Source of the DNA: CF-13 sp035279665
GTDB lineage: Bacteria; Chloroflexota; Dormibacteria; CF-121
Assembly (NCBI GenBank): GCA_035279665.1
Contig: DATEHI010000131.1
Span: forward strand, 1 to 64,000
Direction: 5' to 3'
Length of the DNA: 64,000 bases
Shown here piece after piece: positions 41,854 through 50,260 of the stretch (within the stretch, counting starts at the first letter, position 1; every line of letters begins with the position of its first letter). The notes beneath the pieces are model-generated. The model searched no databases and was not told the DNA's origin. It saw nothing but the letters and a program-made list of their open reading frames with translations. The position numbers were made by a program, and so were the translations under genes.

Positions 41854-42844
41854 CGCCACCATCCTGTTCGCGGGGCGCCGCGAGGGGATCGAAGCGAAAA
41901 CGGTGGCGAGTTATGGCATGCCCTTCAGGGCCATCCCGGCCGCGCCGCTCTACACGGAGCGGGTATGGCGCAACTGGAAATTGCCGCCGGTGCTGGGGGC
42001 CGCGCTCTGGCAATCCTGGCGGCTCCTCGACCGGTTCAAGCCCGACGTCGTGCTCGGCACGGGCGGCTACGTTAGTGTCCCGCTCATCATGGCGGCCGGC
42101 CTGGCCCGTGTCCCGGTCGTCCTCCAGGAACAAAATCTGATGCCCGGGCGCGCCACGCGGGCGCTCGCCCGTTTCGCCGGGAAGGTCGCCACGGCTTATC
42201 CGGAATCCTCGCGCTTCCTCCCTGCGGCGAAGACGGTCGTCACCGGCACGCCGGTCCGGACGGAATTCTGGCGTCGCAAAGAGAATTTCCCGCAGCAGCC
42301 ACAGGCCCTCCTTGTGCTGGGTGGCAGCCAGGGTGCCCATCAGCTCAACCAGGCGGTCGCGGAGGCGGTCCCCTGGCTGCTGGATCGCCCTGGCCTGCGG
42401 GTCGTGCACCAGACCGGCGCACGCGAGATCGGCGCCATGCAGGCGGTCAAGGCCACGCTGCCCCCGCCGCTGGCGGGACGCTACGAGCCCTTCGCCTTTG
42501 CCAACGACCTGGCTGACCGGATCCGGGCCGCGGACCTCGTCATCAGCCGGGCCGGCGCCAGCACCCTGAGCGAGGTGAGCGCGATCGGCGTTCCGATGAT
42601 CCTGATCCCCTATCCGTACGCCGGGGGTCACCAGCGAATGAACGTCAAACCCTTCGAGTCGGCAGGCGCGGCGATCGTGATTCCCGACGAAGAGGCGCAC
42701 GGGCGTCTCCGCGGTGTGGTCACCTCCGTCATCGATGATCCGGCCCGATATCGCAAGATGGTCGAGGCCATGCGAGGATTGGGGCGGCCGTACGCCGCCG
42801 AAGAGGTTGTCAGGCTGCTCGAAGAGGTGGCGCGGCACCACTGA
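41765..42844 (+). CDS. murG: Undecaprenyl-PP-MurNAc-pentapeptide GlcNAc transferase
   Basis: Makes lipid II from lipid I. 359 residues. MRVLISGGGTGGHLFPAIAV (glycine loop), GTGGYVSVPLIMAA near 98, QEQNLMPGRATRALARFAGK near 122, LGGSQGAHQLNQAV near 186, and SRAGASTLSEVSAIGVPMIL near 261 are all present. ATG start at 41765 inside the end of ftsW; it ends where murC begins (TGATG). Confidence 0.96.
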   Translation: MRVLISGGGTGGHLFPAIAVAQALSRKDPDATILFAGRREGIEAKTVASYGMPFRAIPAAPLYTERVWRNWKLPPVLGAALWQSWRLLDRFKPDVVLGTGGYVSVPLIMAAGLARVPVVLQEQNLMPGRATRALARFAGKVATAYPESSRFLPAAKTVVTGTPVRTEFWRRKENFPQQPQALLVLGGSQGAHQLNQAVAEAVPWLLDRPGLRVVHQTGAREIGAMQAVKATLPPPLAGRYEPFAFANDLADRIRAADLVISRAGASTLSEVSAIGVPMILIPYPYAGGHQRMNVKPFESAGAAIVIPDEEAHGRLRGVVTSVIDDPARYRKMVEAMRGLGRPYAAEEVVRLLEEVARHH

Positions 42845-44244
42845 TGCGCATCCATTTCATCGGCATCTGCGGCTACGCGGTCTCGGGGCTGGCGCTCGTC
42901 GCCAAACAGCTCGGTAACGAGGTCACCGGGTCCGACGAAGATGCCTATCCGCCGACAACCGACATCCTGACGCAGGCCGGGATCAAGTGGGCCGATGGGC
43001 ATGCGGCCGCCAACATCACGCGCTGGGGGAAGCCGGATCTCGTCGTCCAGGGCAACCAGGTGCGCAACGGCAATCCGGAAACCGAGGCAGCCCGGCGGCA
43101 TCGTATCCGCCTCGTCAGCGAGGCCGAGTACTGGGGCGAGCTGACGGCTGACCGTTTTCGCATCGTGGTGGCGGGCTCGGCCGGGAAGACGACCACGGCG
43201 AGTCTGATCGCCTGGATTCTTCGCAGCGCGGGGCGCAATCCCGGGTTCCGCCTCGGCATGACCGCGCGCGACCTCGGCACGGCGGCCGCCTGGGGCAGCG
43301 GGCGCGAGTTCGTATTCGAGGGCGATGAGTACACCTCGGCGGTCTTCGATCCGCGCCCCAAGTTCCTGCACTTCGCCCCCCAGCTGGCAGTGCTCACCAA
43401 CATCGACTGGGACCACCCCGACGTCTTTCCGGATCCCGGGTCCTACGAAGCGGTCTTTCGTCAGCTGCTCGAATATCTCGGACCGGAGGACCGGCTGATC
43501 GCCAACTCGGATGATCCGACGCTCCGCCGGCTGCTCAGCCGGACGCGCGCCAACGTCGAGACCTACGGTCTCCGCGGCGGGGCCGACTGGCATGGCCGTG
43601 ACGTGCAGATCGAAGGGGATGGGATGCGCTTCACCGCCTGGCACGAGGCAAAGGTCCTCGCCGTGGTCACCACCAGGCTGCCGGGAGAGCACAACGCGGC
43701 GAACGCGCTGGCGGCGCTCGCCGCCGCCGTCCGGATCGGGGTGCCGGTTTCCGCCGCGGTGGAGGCGATCGGAAAGTTCCAGGGCGTCGGCCGCCGCTTC
43801 GAAGTCCGCGGCCAGGTGCGCGGCGTGACGCTCGTCGACGACTATGCCCACAACCCCGCGAAGGTGCGCGCCACGCTCAAGGCGGCGCAAGAGCGCTTTC
43901 ACCCCGGACGGGTGCTCGCCTGCTTCGTGCCGCATACCTACTCGCGCACCAGGAGCCTCTTGGACGCCTACGCCGACGCCTTCCAGGGATGCGCCCTGGT
44001 CGTAATCGGGCCGATCGAGCCCGCCCGCGAGCGCCACCTCGCGCACACCGTGAGCTCGCAGGACCTGGCCAGGGTGATCCGCGGGGTGGACGAAGTCGTC
44101 ACCGCGGATTCGGCCCGCTCCGCCGCCTACAAGCTGGCATCTGCCGCGCGCCCCGGGGACGTAATCGTCTATATGTCGGTACGCGGTTTCGACGATGTCA
44201 TCGCGAAAACTGCCGAGGTGCTGGAGCGCTCACCGGTTGCCTGA
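42844..44244 (+). CDS. murC: Mur ligase in the murC position, with Mpl-like features
   Basis: 466 residues. N-terminus IHFIGICGYAVSGLALVAKQ and VTGSDEDAYPP, plus VVQGNQVRNGNPETEAA, resemble Mpl (tripeptide ligase). The ATP loop is AGSAGKTTTAS (111-118), lacking the His of the usual GTHGKTTT. Residues 159-180 (EGDEYTSAVFD, PRPKFLHFAP) again match Mpl, which has DEYDTAFFDKR. The C-terminus (GVGRRFEVRGQVRGVTLVDD, VPHTYSRTRSLLDAYADAF) is MurC-like. By position it should join L-Ala to UDP-MurNAc. MurC or a hybrid specificity cannot be decided from sequence alone. Confidence 0.8.
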   Translation: MRIHFIGICGYAVSGLALVAKQLGNEVTGSDEDAYPPTTDILTQAGIKWADGHAAANITRWGKPDLVVQGNQVRNGNPETEAARRHRIRLVSEAEYWGELTADRFRIVVAGSAGKTTTASLIAWILRSAGRNPGFRLGMTARDLGTAAAWGSGREFVFEGDEYTSAVFDPRPKFLHFAPQLAVLTNIDWDHPDVFPDPGSYEAVFRQLLEYLGPEDRLIANSDDPTLRRLLSRTRANVETYGLRGGADWHGRDVQIEGDGMRFTAWHEAKVLAVVTTRLPGEHNAANALAALAAAVRIGVPVSAAVEAIGKFQGVGRRFEVRGQVRGVTLVDDYAHNPAKVRATLKAAQERFHPGRVLACFVPHTYSRTRSLLDAYADAFQGCALVVIGPIEPARERHLAHTVSSQDLARVIRGVDEVVTADSARSAAYKLASAARPGDVIVYMSVRGFDDVIAKTAEVLERSPVA

Positions 44245-45139
44245 CGCCTGGTTGGCGGCGGTTCCCGGCGTGCGCGAGCACGAGCCGCTCAGCCCGCATA
44301 GCTGGTACGGAATCGGCGGCCGGGCCCGCTATTTCCTGGGGCTCGACGACGATGCCGCGCTTCCCGAATTGATCGGCGGTCTGTGCAAAGAGCGCGTGCC
44401 CTACCTGGTGATCGGGGCGGCCAGCAACACGCTCTTCGCCGCCGACGAGCTGCCGGGATTGACGATCAAGCTCGGCACGTCGCGCTTGACGATCGAGGGA
44501 AGCCGGGTTACGGCATCCGCCGGGTACCTGATGCCGAAGCTGGCCTCGGAAACCGCGAAGGCCGGACGGACCGGCCTCGAGTTCGGCGCCGGTGTCCCGG
44601 GCACAGTCGGCGGATCGGTGGTGGGAAATGCGGGCGCCTTCGGCCGCGAGGTGAGAGACGGGCTCCTCAGCACCGACGTCATCGATCCGCAGGGGCGGCT
44701 GCACACGCTCTCGGCGGCCGACTGCCGCTTCGCCTATCGCGACTCGATCTTGAAATCGGATAAGCCCGGATGGATCGTCCGTTCGGCGACGTTCGAGACC
44801 GGGGAGGGCGATCCGTCGCGCATTCGGGAGCGAATCAAGGAGGTCCAACAGCACCGGCGCCAGACCCAGCCGATCGAGAAGCGCAGCCTGGGGAGCACGT
44901 TCAAGAATCCACCGGGCGACGCCGCTGGCCGCCTCATCGATGTCTGCGGTCTCAAGGGACGCCGCATCGGCGGCGCCCAGATCTCCGAAAAGCACGCGAA
45001 CTTCATCGTCAACCTGGGGGGAGCCAGCGCGGATGACGTGCTAGCCTTAATGGCCGAGATGCGGAATCGCGTCTTCGAACGGTTCGGCATCGAGCTCGAA
45101 CCGGAGGTGCGCGTCATCGGCCGGACCCCGGGCCGATGA
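44237..45139 (+). CDS. murB: UDP-N-acetylenolpyruvoylglucosamine reductase
   Basis: FAD-dependent reduction giving UDP-MurNAc. 300 residues from TTG 44237, which overlaps the murC stop (TTGCCTGA). HSWYGIGGRARYFLGLDDD near residue 22, GAASNTLFAAD near 59, FGAGVPGTVGGSVVGNAGAF near 116, CRFAYRDSILKS near 159, SLGSTFKNP near 217 with the catalytic Ser, and IGGAQISEKHANFIVNLG near 245 indicate the type II MurB fold. Confidence 0.94.
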   Translation: MPDAWLAAVPGVREHEPLSPHSWYGIGGRARYFLGLDDDAALPELIGGLCKERVPYLVIGAASNTLFAADELPGLTIKLGTSRLTIEGSRVTASAGYLMPKLASETAKAGRTGLEFGAGVPGTVGGSVVGNAGAFGREVRDGLLSTDVIDPQGRLHTLSAADCRFAYRDSILKSDKPGWIVRSATFETGEGDPSRIRERIKEVQQHRRQTQPIEKRSLGSTFKNPPGDAAGRLIDVCGLKGRRIGGAQISEKHANFIVNLGGASADDVLALMAEMRNRVFERFGIELEPEVRVIGRTPGR

Positions 45140-46293
45140 GCCGGCTGCGGATCGGGGTTCTCTTCGGTGGACGGTCGACCGAACATGAGGTCTCCATCCT
45201 GTCCGCCCAGTCGATCATCGCCGCGATGGATCCGCAACGGTTCGAGGCGGTACCGCTCTACATCGACAAGAGCGGGCGCTGGCTGGTTGGTGGGTCGCTC
45301 AAGCGCCTCGTGAGCGAAGATGCCGCCAGCAAGTACGTCTACCTTCCGCCCGACCCAACCCACCATGCACTGGTACCAGCCCAGGACGGACATGGCGATG
45401 AATCTCCCTCCTCCGGTTCCGAGGAGAGTCCGGGTGGCGTATTGCCGCCACTGGACGCCGTCTTCCCGGTGTTTCACGGCGTCAACGGTGAGGACGGGAC
45501 CATCCAGGGGGTGCTGGAGCTGGCCAACATCCCGTACGTGGGCGCCGGTGTGCTCGGTTCGGCGCTCGGGCTCGACAAGATCTACATGAAGCGCGCCTTC
45601 GCCGCTGCCGGCCTGCCGATCGTCGACTATCTCCCCGTCACCCGACGGCAGTACGAGCAGGACCCGAACGCCTTCATCGCCCTGGTCGAGGAGCGCCTGG
45701 GTTATCCGTGCTTCTCGAAGTTCGCAAACTCCGGGTCGAGCGTGGGCACGATCAAGGCCCACGACCGCGCCGAGCTCGTCGCCGGTCTGCGCCTCGCCGC
45801 CAGCTTCGATCGAAAGTTGCTGGTCGAACGAGCGGTCGATGCGCGTGAGCTGGAAGTCAGCGTCCTCGGCAATGATGAGCCGCAGGCGTCCGTTGTCGGC
45901 GAAATCGTCCCGGCCCACGAGTTCTATGACTACGACGCGAAATACTTGGACGAAGGATCGCGACTGGTGATCCCGGCGGCGATCGAGGGCGACGTTGCCG
46001 AGAACGTTCGCGCGATGGCCTTGCGCGCCTTCCAGGCCGTCGACGCGGCGGGAATGGCGCGAGTCGACTTCTTCATGGAGCGCAAGACCGGCCGTGTGCT
46101 TGTCAACGAGCTGAACACGATCCCGGGCTTCACCCGCATCAGCATGTACCCGAAGCTCTGGGAGGCCTCGGGACTGTCGTACCCGAAATTGATCGAGCGG
46201 CTGGTGGACCTGGCGATCGAGCGCTTTAACGACAAGCAGCGCTCGCAGACCGCGATCGATAGCCGGCTCTTGCAGCCCGGAACAACCGAATAA
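45136..46293 (+). CDS. ddl: D-alanine:D-alanine ligase
   Basis: 385 residues, long (VanA/DdlA-like) class. GVLFGGRSTEHEVSILSAQS, then an acidic insertion PAQDGHGDESPSSGSEE near 82, VFHGVNGEDGTIQGVLELA near 113, LDKIYMKRAFAAAGLP near 147, EFYDYDAKYLDEGSRLVIPA near 255 (Tyr expected for D-Ala specificity), and NELNTIPGFTRISMYPKLWE near 321. ATGA overlap with murB. Confidence 0.95.
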   Translation: MSRLRIGVLFGGRSTEHEVSILSAQSIIAAMDPQRFEAVPLYIDKSGRWLVGGSLKRLVSEDAASKYVYLPPDPTHHALVPAQDGHGDESPSSGSEESPGGVLPPLDAVFPVFHGVNGEDGTIQGVLELANIPYVGAGVLGSALGLDKIYMKRAFAAAGLPIVDYLPVTRRQYEQDPNAFIALVEERLGYPCFSKFANSGSSVGTIKAHDRAELVAGLRLAASFDRKLLVERAVDARELEVSVLGNDEPQASVVGEIVPAHEFYDYDAKYLDEGSRLVIPAAIEGDVAENVRAMALRAFQAVDAAGMARVDFFMERKTGRVLVNELNTIPGFTRISMYPKLWEASGLSYPKLIERLVDLAIERFNDKQRSQTAIDSRLLQPGTTE

Positions 46294-46294
46294 A

Positions 46295-47101
46295 ATGACC
46301 GTCGGGACGATCGACAAACGCCGCCGCCGCACGGCGCCGGCACCGGCCAAGCCGGTGGCGACGGGGCGCGGGTGGATGTGGGCTGGCCTGCAGATCGCCG
46401 TGCTCGCTGGCGAGGTCTTCGCGCTGCTCTTCCTGCTGGCTCAGCCCGCCTTTCGCCCGCGGCAGGTGGAGGTGGTGGGCACGAAACATCTGACGGCCGC
46501 ACAGGTCAGGGGCGCACTGAATCTCCCGGCCGACCGCAGCATCTTCCTGCTCAACCAGACCGATCTAGCAAAGCGTCTGCAGGCGCTGCCGTGGGTGCGC
46601 GCGGCCAGCGTCAGCCTGGCTCTGCCGGACCGGGTCTCTATCAGAGTCACAGAGTGGACGCCGTCCGCGGTTCTCCAGATCGGCGAAACGACCTATTACC
46701 TGAACGACCTGGGTGAGGTGCTCGATCCGGCCGCCGAGGCCGGCAGCCTGACGGTCATCAATCGGCCCGGCTTCGGGCCGGCGAATGACGGTCAGCAGGC
46801 ACTCGGCAGCGAGCTGCTGCCCATGCTGGTTCAGCTGCGCTCCGGTTTTCCCACGGCTTTCAAGATCTCCGTCACCTCGTTCCAGCTGGATCGTCGCGAG
46901 GTGCTCACCGCGCAAACCGATCGCGGATGGACGATCATCTTCGGCCAGATGGTCACCGCCGAGGATCGCGCCAGCCTCGAGCCCAAGCTCGCCGCGTTGC
47001 GAGCGCTGAGCAGCCGGATCGATCTCATCTCGGGGCCGATTCAGTACATCAACCTCGAGAATCCGCACGCGCCCGCGGTGCAGATGCGAGCGCATAAATG
47101 A
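46295..47101 (+). CDS. ftsQ: Cell division protein FtsQ/DivIB (POTRA)
   Basis: 268 residues: basic cytosolic N-terminus, TM about 30-50 (IAVLAGEVFALLFLLAQP), POTRA domain about 52-120 (FRPRQVEVVGTKHLTAAQVR, LPWVRAASVSLALPDRVSIR), and the beta domain to about 235. Bitopic scaffold of the divisome. Position ddl-ftsQ-(sbp)-ftsA-ftsZ is normal. Stop overlaps the next ATG. Confidence 0.9.
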   Translation: MTVGTIDKRRRRTAPAPAKPVATGRGWMWAGLQIAVLAGEVFALLFLLAQPAFRPRQVEVVGTKHLTAAQVRGALNLPADRSIFLLNQTDLAKRLQALPWVRAASVSLALPDRVSIRVTEWTPSAVLQIGETTYYLNDLGEVLDPAAEAGSLTVINRPGFGPANDGQQALGSELLPMLVQLRSGFPTAFKISVTSFQLDRREVLTAQTDRGWTIIFGQMVTAEDRASLEPKLAALRALSSRIDLISGPIQYINLENPHAPAVQMRAHK

Positions 47102-47463
47102 GGTTACCGGCGAGCGGATCGCGCGAGGCGCTCTGGCTGGTGGCCGCGGTGTTCGTCTTCGGCACCATAGGCATCGTTCTCGGGCTCAATGCCCCGGTGC
47201 AAATCCCGGCGGGCTACGCGCGCTACACCGCGGTGATGATCCTTGCCGCACTCGACTCCGTACTCGGGGCGGTCAAGGCCTGGCTGAACGGGAACTTCGA
47301 GAACAAAGTGTTCATCTCGGGATTGCTCGTCAACTCACTGGCCGCGGGCGCGCTGACCTACCTGGGTGACAAGCTGGGAGTCGAGCTGTATTTCGCCGCG
47401 ATCGTCGCCTTCGGTGTCCGCATCTTCGACAACCTGGCCGTCATTCGGAGGCATCTTCTCTAG
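47098..47463 (+). CDS. sbp: Small basic membrane protein (DUF1290/Sbp)
   Basis: 121 residues, about four membrane spans. GLNAPVQIPAGYARYTAVMI, LAALDSVLGAVKAWLNGNFE, and GDKLGVELYFAAIVAFGVRI with FDNLAVIRRHLL are the full DUF1290 pattern. Located between ftsQ and ftsA as in Gram-positive and Chloroflexota dcw clusters. Role unknown. ATGA overlap with ftsQ. Confidence 0.92.
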   Translation: MRLPASGSREALWLVAAVFVFGTIGIVLGLNAPVQIPAGYARYTAVMILAALDSVLGAVKAWLNGNFENKVFISGLLVNSLAAGALTYLGDKLGVELYFAAIVAFGVRIFDNLAVIRRHLL

Positions 47464-47480
47464 CGGCGCCGCGATCAGCC

Positions 47481-47489
47481 TGTGGATAA
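47481..47489 (-). promoter_or_regulatory. Perfect DnaA box
   Basis: TGTGGATAA on the plus strand, the complement of TTATCCACA, 17 bases before the -35 of the ftsA promoter. A lone box; no others nearby. May link ftsAZ to DnaA. Confidence 0.55.
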
Positions 47490-47505
47490 CTCCCGGCGGA
47501 TTGTG

Positions 47506-47534
47506 TTGTCACGGGGGCGCGACCACACTATAAT
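47506..47534 (+). promoter_or_regulatory. Promoter of ftsA-ftsZ
   Basis: TTGTCA (47506-47511), 17-base spacer, TATAAT (47529-47534), the best -10 in the window. Start is near 47541, giving a leader of about 32 bases with AGGAAAGG before the ftsA TTG. Confidence 0.8.
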
Positions 47535-47572
47535 GGGCTCGCCGGTTCCAGCCAACGTTCCAGGAAAGGTTT

Positions 47573-48802
47573 TTGCCCCGTTCTAAATACGTCACAGCAT
47601 TAGATATCGGCACAACCAAGATCTGCTGCGTCGTCGGCGAGCCGACGGAACGCGGCCTCAACATCGTCGGATTCGGCGAGGCAACCTCCGAAGGTCTTCG
47701 TCGCGGCGTGGTCGTCAACATGGAGAAGACCGTGCGGGGCATCAGCCATGCGGTCGATGCCGCGCAGCGGATGTGTGGCCACAAGATCGAGTCGGCCTTC
47801 GTCGGCATGGCCGGCACGCACGTCCTCAGCCAGAACAGTCGCGGCGTCATCGCGGTCGCCCGTTCTGACCGTGAGATCGGTCAGGAGGACGTCAGCCGCG
47901 TGATCGACGCGGCGCGTGCTGTCTCTGTACCCAACGATCGTGAGATCATCCATGTCGTCCCACGCGGCTATGTGGTCGACGGTCAGGAAGGGGTCCGGGA
48001 CGCCGTCGGCATGTCAGGCGCCCGGCTCGAAGTCGAAACTCACATCATCACCGGATCGCTGACCGCGGTGCAGAACGTCGTCAAGTGCGTCCACCAGGCG
48101 GGCATGAGCGTCGAGGACCTGGTGGTGCAGGTGCTGGCCTCCGCCGAGGCGGTCCTCAATGACAACGAGCTGGACCTGGGCGTGGCCCTGGTCGATGTCG
48201 GGGGCGGGACAACCGACGTCGCGCTCTTCACCGACGGCAGCGTCGTGCACACCGCGGTCCTGCCCGTGGGCGCGACGCATGTCACCAACGACATCGCCAT
48301 CGGACTCCGCACCACCCTCACCGAGGCGGAGATGTTGAAGGTCAACTACGGCCACGCGATCCCCGCCTGTATCCCCCGCGAGGAGATGGTCGAGCTGCAC
48401 CAGATCGGGCAGGACCGGGTCCAGGTTGTGCCGCGCCGGCACCTGGCGGAGATCATCGCCCCACGGGCGCGCGAGATCCTCGAAATGGTGCGACTCGAGA
48501 TGCGTCGCGGTGGCCACGACGGCTTCTTGCCAGGCGGCGTCGTCTTTACCGGCGGCGGCTGCCGCCTGCTGGGTTTCACCGAAGCCGCGCAGTCACTGCT
48601 CGACCTCCCGGTGAGGATCGGGGCGCCGGCACAAACCATCGGGATGAGCGACCAGGTGAGCGGGCCCGCCTACGCGACAGCCGTGGGGCTGCTGCGCTGG
48701 GGAAGCAAACTTCGGCACCACGGCAACGGCCACGCGCCCGTTGGCGCGGGCGCTTCGGCGGTGTACGCGCGGACCGTTCGTTGGATCAAGGATTTCTTCT
48801 AG
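47573..48802 (+). CDS. ftsA: Cell division protein FtsA
   Basis: Actin-like membrane tether for FtsZ. 409 residues from TTG 47573 with AGGAAAGG upstream. KYVTALDIGTTKICCVVGEP near 4 (phosphate 1), SHVLSQNSRGVI-type 1C domain (AGTHVLSQNSRGVIAVARSD near 82), VALVDVGGGTTDVALFTDGS near 203 (phosphate 2), and GGVVFTGGGCRLLGFTEAAQ near 322. The C-terminal ARTVRWIKDFF is the amphipathic membrane-targeting helix. Confidence 0.95.
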   Translation: MPRSKYVTALDIGTTKICCVVGEPTERGLNIVGFGEATSEGLRRGVVVNMEKTVRGISHAVDAAQRMCGHKIESAFVGMAGTHVLSQNSRGVIAVARSDREIGQEDVSRVIDAARAVSVPNDREIIHVVPRGYVVDGQEGVRDAVGMSGARLEVETHIITGSLTAVQNVVKCVHQAGMSVEDLVVQVLASAEAVLNDNELDLGVALVDVGGGTTDVALFTDGSVVHTAVLPVGATHVTNDIAIGLRTTLTEAEMLKVNYGHAIPACIPREEMVELHQIGQDRVQVVPRRHLAEIIAPRAREILEMVRLEMRRGGHDGFLPGGVVFTGGGCRLLGFTEAAQSLLDLPVRIGAPAQTIGMSDQVSGPAYATAVGLLRWGSKLRHHGNGHAPVGAGASAVYARTVRWIKDFF

Positions 48803-48817
48803 AGGAAGGAGGCCGAT

Positions 48818-50038
48818 ATGAACATCGACGATCAGCTTCGAATGAAGGGCCTCGCCTCGCGGCCCGTGATTCCTGGCGATTACGGCGGCGGTCAGGGGCC
48901 GCGGGTGTCGGCTGAACGGTTCGTAAGGGCGCGCCTCGAGCGCGATAAGGAGGAAGCCATGCGCGATGTCGACCGGACGCTCGAGGGGAACGCACGCATC
49001 AAAGTGGTCGGCATTGGTGGCGGCGGCAGCAACGCGGTCAACCGGATGATCCGGTCGAAGCTGCGCGGCGTCGAGTTCATCGCCATCAACACCGACCTGC
49101 AGGCGCTCGCCCATTCCGAAGCCCAGACCAAGATGAACATTGGCAAGAAGCTCACCCGTGGCCTGGGCGCGGGCGGCAACCCGACGATCGGTCGCGAGGC
49201 GGCCGAGGAAAGCCAGCAAGAACTGTCAGAGCTGTTGCAAGGCGCCGACATGGTCTTCCTGACCGCCGGCATGGGCGGCGGCACCGGGTCCGGCGCCGCG
49301 CCGGTCGTCGCGGAGATCGCCCGCAACAACGGCGCGCTCACCATTGGCGTCGTGACCAAACCGTTTACCTTCGAGGGCTCCCGGCGGCGTGCGATCGCCG
49401 AAGAGTCCGCGACCACCCTGCGAGAGAAGGTCGACACCCTGATCATCATTCCGAACCAGCGGCTGCTGGATGTCACCGATAAGAAGGTGCCCTTCACGGA
49501 AGCGCTGAAGATCGCCGACGACGTGCTGCGCCAGGGCGTGCAGGGCATCTCGGACTTGATCGTCCAGCCCGGCTTGATCAACCTGGACTTTGCCGACGTC
49601 AAGGCGGTCATGTCAGGACAGGGCGCGGCCTTGATGGGGATCGGCTTCGGCAGCGGCGACACGCGCGCGGCCGATGCCGCCCGCGATGCGGTCGCCAGCC
49701 CGCTGCTGGAGACCTCGATCGATGGGGCGCGAGGCATTCTCTTCAACATCACGGGCGGCACCGACCTCACGTTGCACGAGGTCAACGAGGCGGCGGAGAT
49801 CGTCCGTGCTTCCGCTGACAAGGACGCGAACATCATCTTCGGGACCGTCATCGACGAGAAGATGTCCGGTGAGGTCAAGATCACGGTAGTGGCGACTGGC
49901 TTCGTCGTCGGGGCCGAGCCCAGCCGCGAGATCGAGGAACAGTACAGCCGGCCGGCGCCCGTCGAGGATGTCCCGGTCTACAAAGGCTTCGACCCGTCGA
50001 ACCTCGATATCCCCGCGTTCCTGCGCGGTCGCCGATAA
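48818..50038 (+). CDS. ftsZ: Cell division protein FtsZ
   Basis: 406 residues from ATG 48818. Core begins near residue 60 (IKVVGIGGGGSNAVNRMI); tubulin motif MGGGTGSGAAP at 152-162; NQRLLDVTDKK near 208; C-terminal FtsA-binding peptide DIPAFLRGRR at the end. The first about 55 residues are an unusual extension. A second ATG (48959, Met48) has exactly the same ribosome site and spacing (AAGGAGG, five bases) as the first, and would give a canonical-length 359-residue FtsZ. Both forms may be made. Confidence 0.97.
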   Translation: MNIDDQLRMKGLASRPVIPGDYGGGQGPRVSAERFVRARLERDKEEAMRDVDRTLEGNARIKVVGIGGGGSNAVNRMIRSKLRGVEFIAINTDLQALAHSEAQTKMNIGKKLTRGLGAGGNPTIGREAAEESQQELSELLQGADMVFLTAGMGGGTGSGAAPVVAEIARNNGALTIGVVTKPFTFEGSRRRAIAEESATTLREKVDTLIIIPNQRLLDVTDKKVPFTEALKIADDVLRQGVQGISDLIVQPGLINLDFADVKAVMSGQGAALMGIGFGSGDTRAADAARDAVASPLLETSIDGARGILFNITGGTDLTLHEVNEAAEIVRASADKDANIIFGTVIDEKMSGEVKITVVATGFVVGAEPSREIEEQYSRPAPVEDVPVYKGFDPSNLDIPAFLRGRR

Positions 50039-50042
50039 CCTG

Positions 50043-50073
50043 CGCGAGGGGTGCCCCCTTCCCACCCCTCGCG
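50043..50073 (+). terminator. Hairpin after ftsZ
   Basis: CGCGAGGGGTG (50043-50053) and CACCCCTCGCG (50063-50073), perfect 11-bp stem, nine-base loop, no T-tract. Likely ends or attenuates the dcw transcript before nrdR. The rest of 50074-50213 shows no gene. Confidence 0.55.
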
Positions 50074-50213
50074 TTCCCCACTCTTACCGCCGATGGCGGG
50101 GCCCAAGTTGGCCTACGCGTGGGGTGGGTTGATGTCTCAAACGCTCGTTTCGCACCTTCGGCGCTACTCGCGTCGGGCGACGCCCGGCCCTCGCGTCCCT
50201 CTCTAATTCGGCA

Positions 50214-50260
50214 CCACAATATGTGGGATACTGACCTGAGATGAAGTGCCCATATTGTGG
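50214..50260. promoter_or_regulatory. Candidate NrdR operator pair across the nrdR start
   Basis: CCACAATATGTGG (50214-50226) and CATATTGTGG (50251-50260); the first ten bases of one are the exact reverse complement of the other. They resemble NrdR boxes (ACACWATATWGTGT-like) and flank GATACT (50227-50232, likely -10) and the ATG at 50241. NrdR could autoregulate here. Confidence 0.45.

Noticed and set aside
47481..47489. Replication origin
   Set aside because: Only one DnaA box and no AT-rich region or dnaA/dnaN genes.
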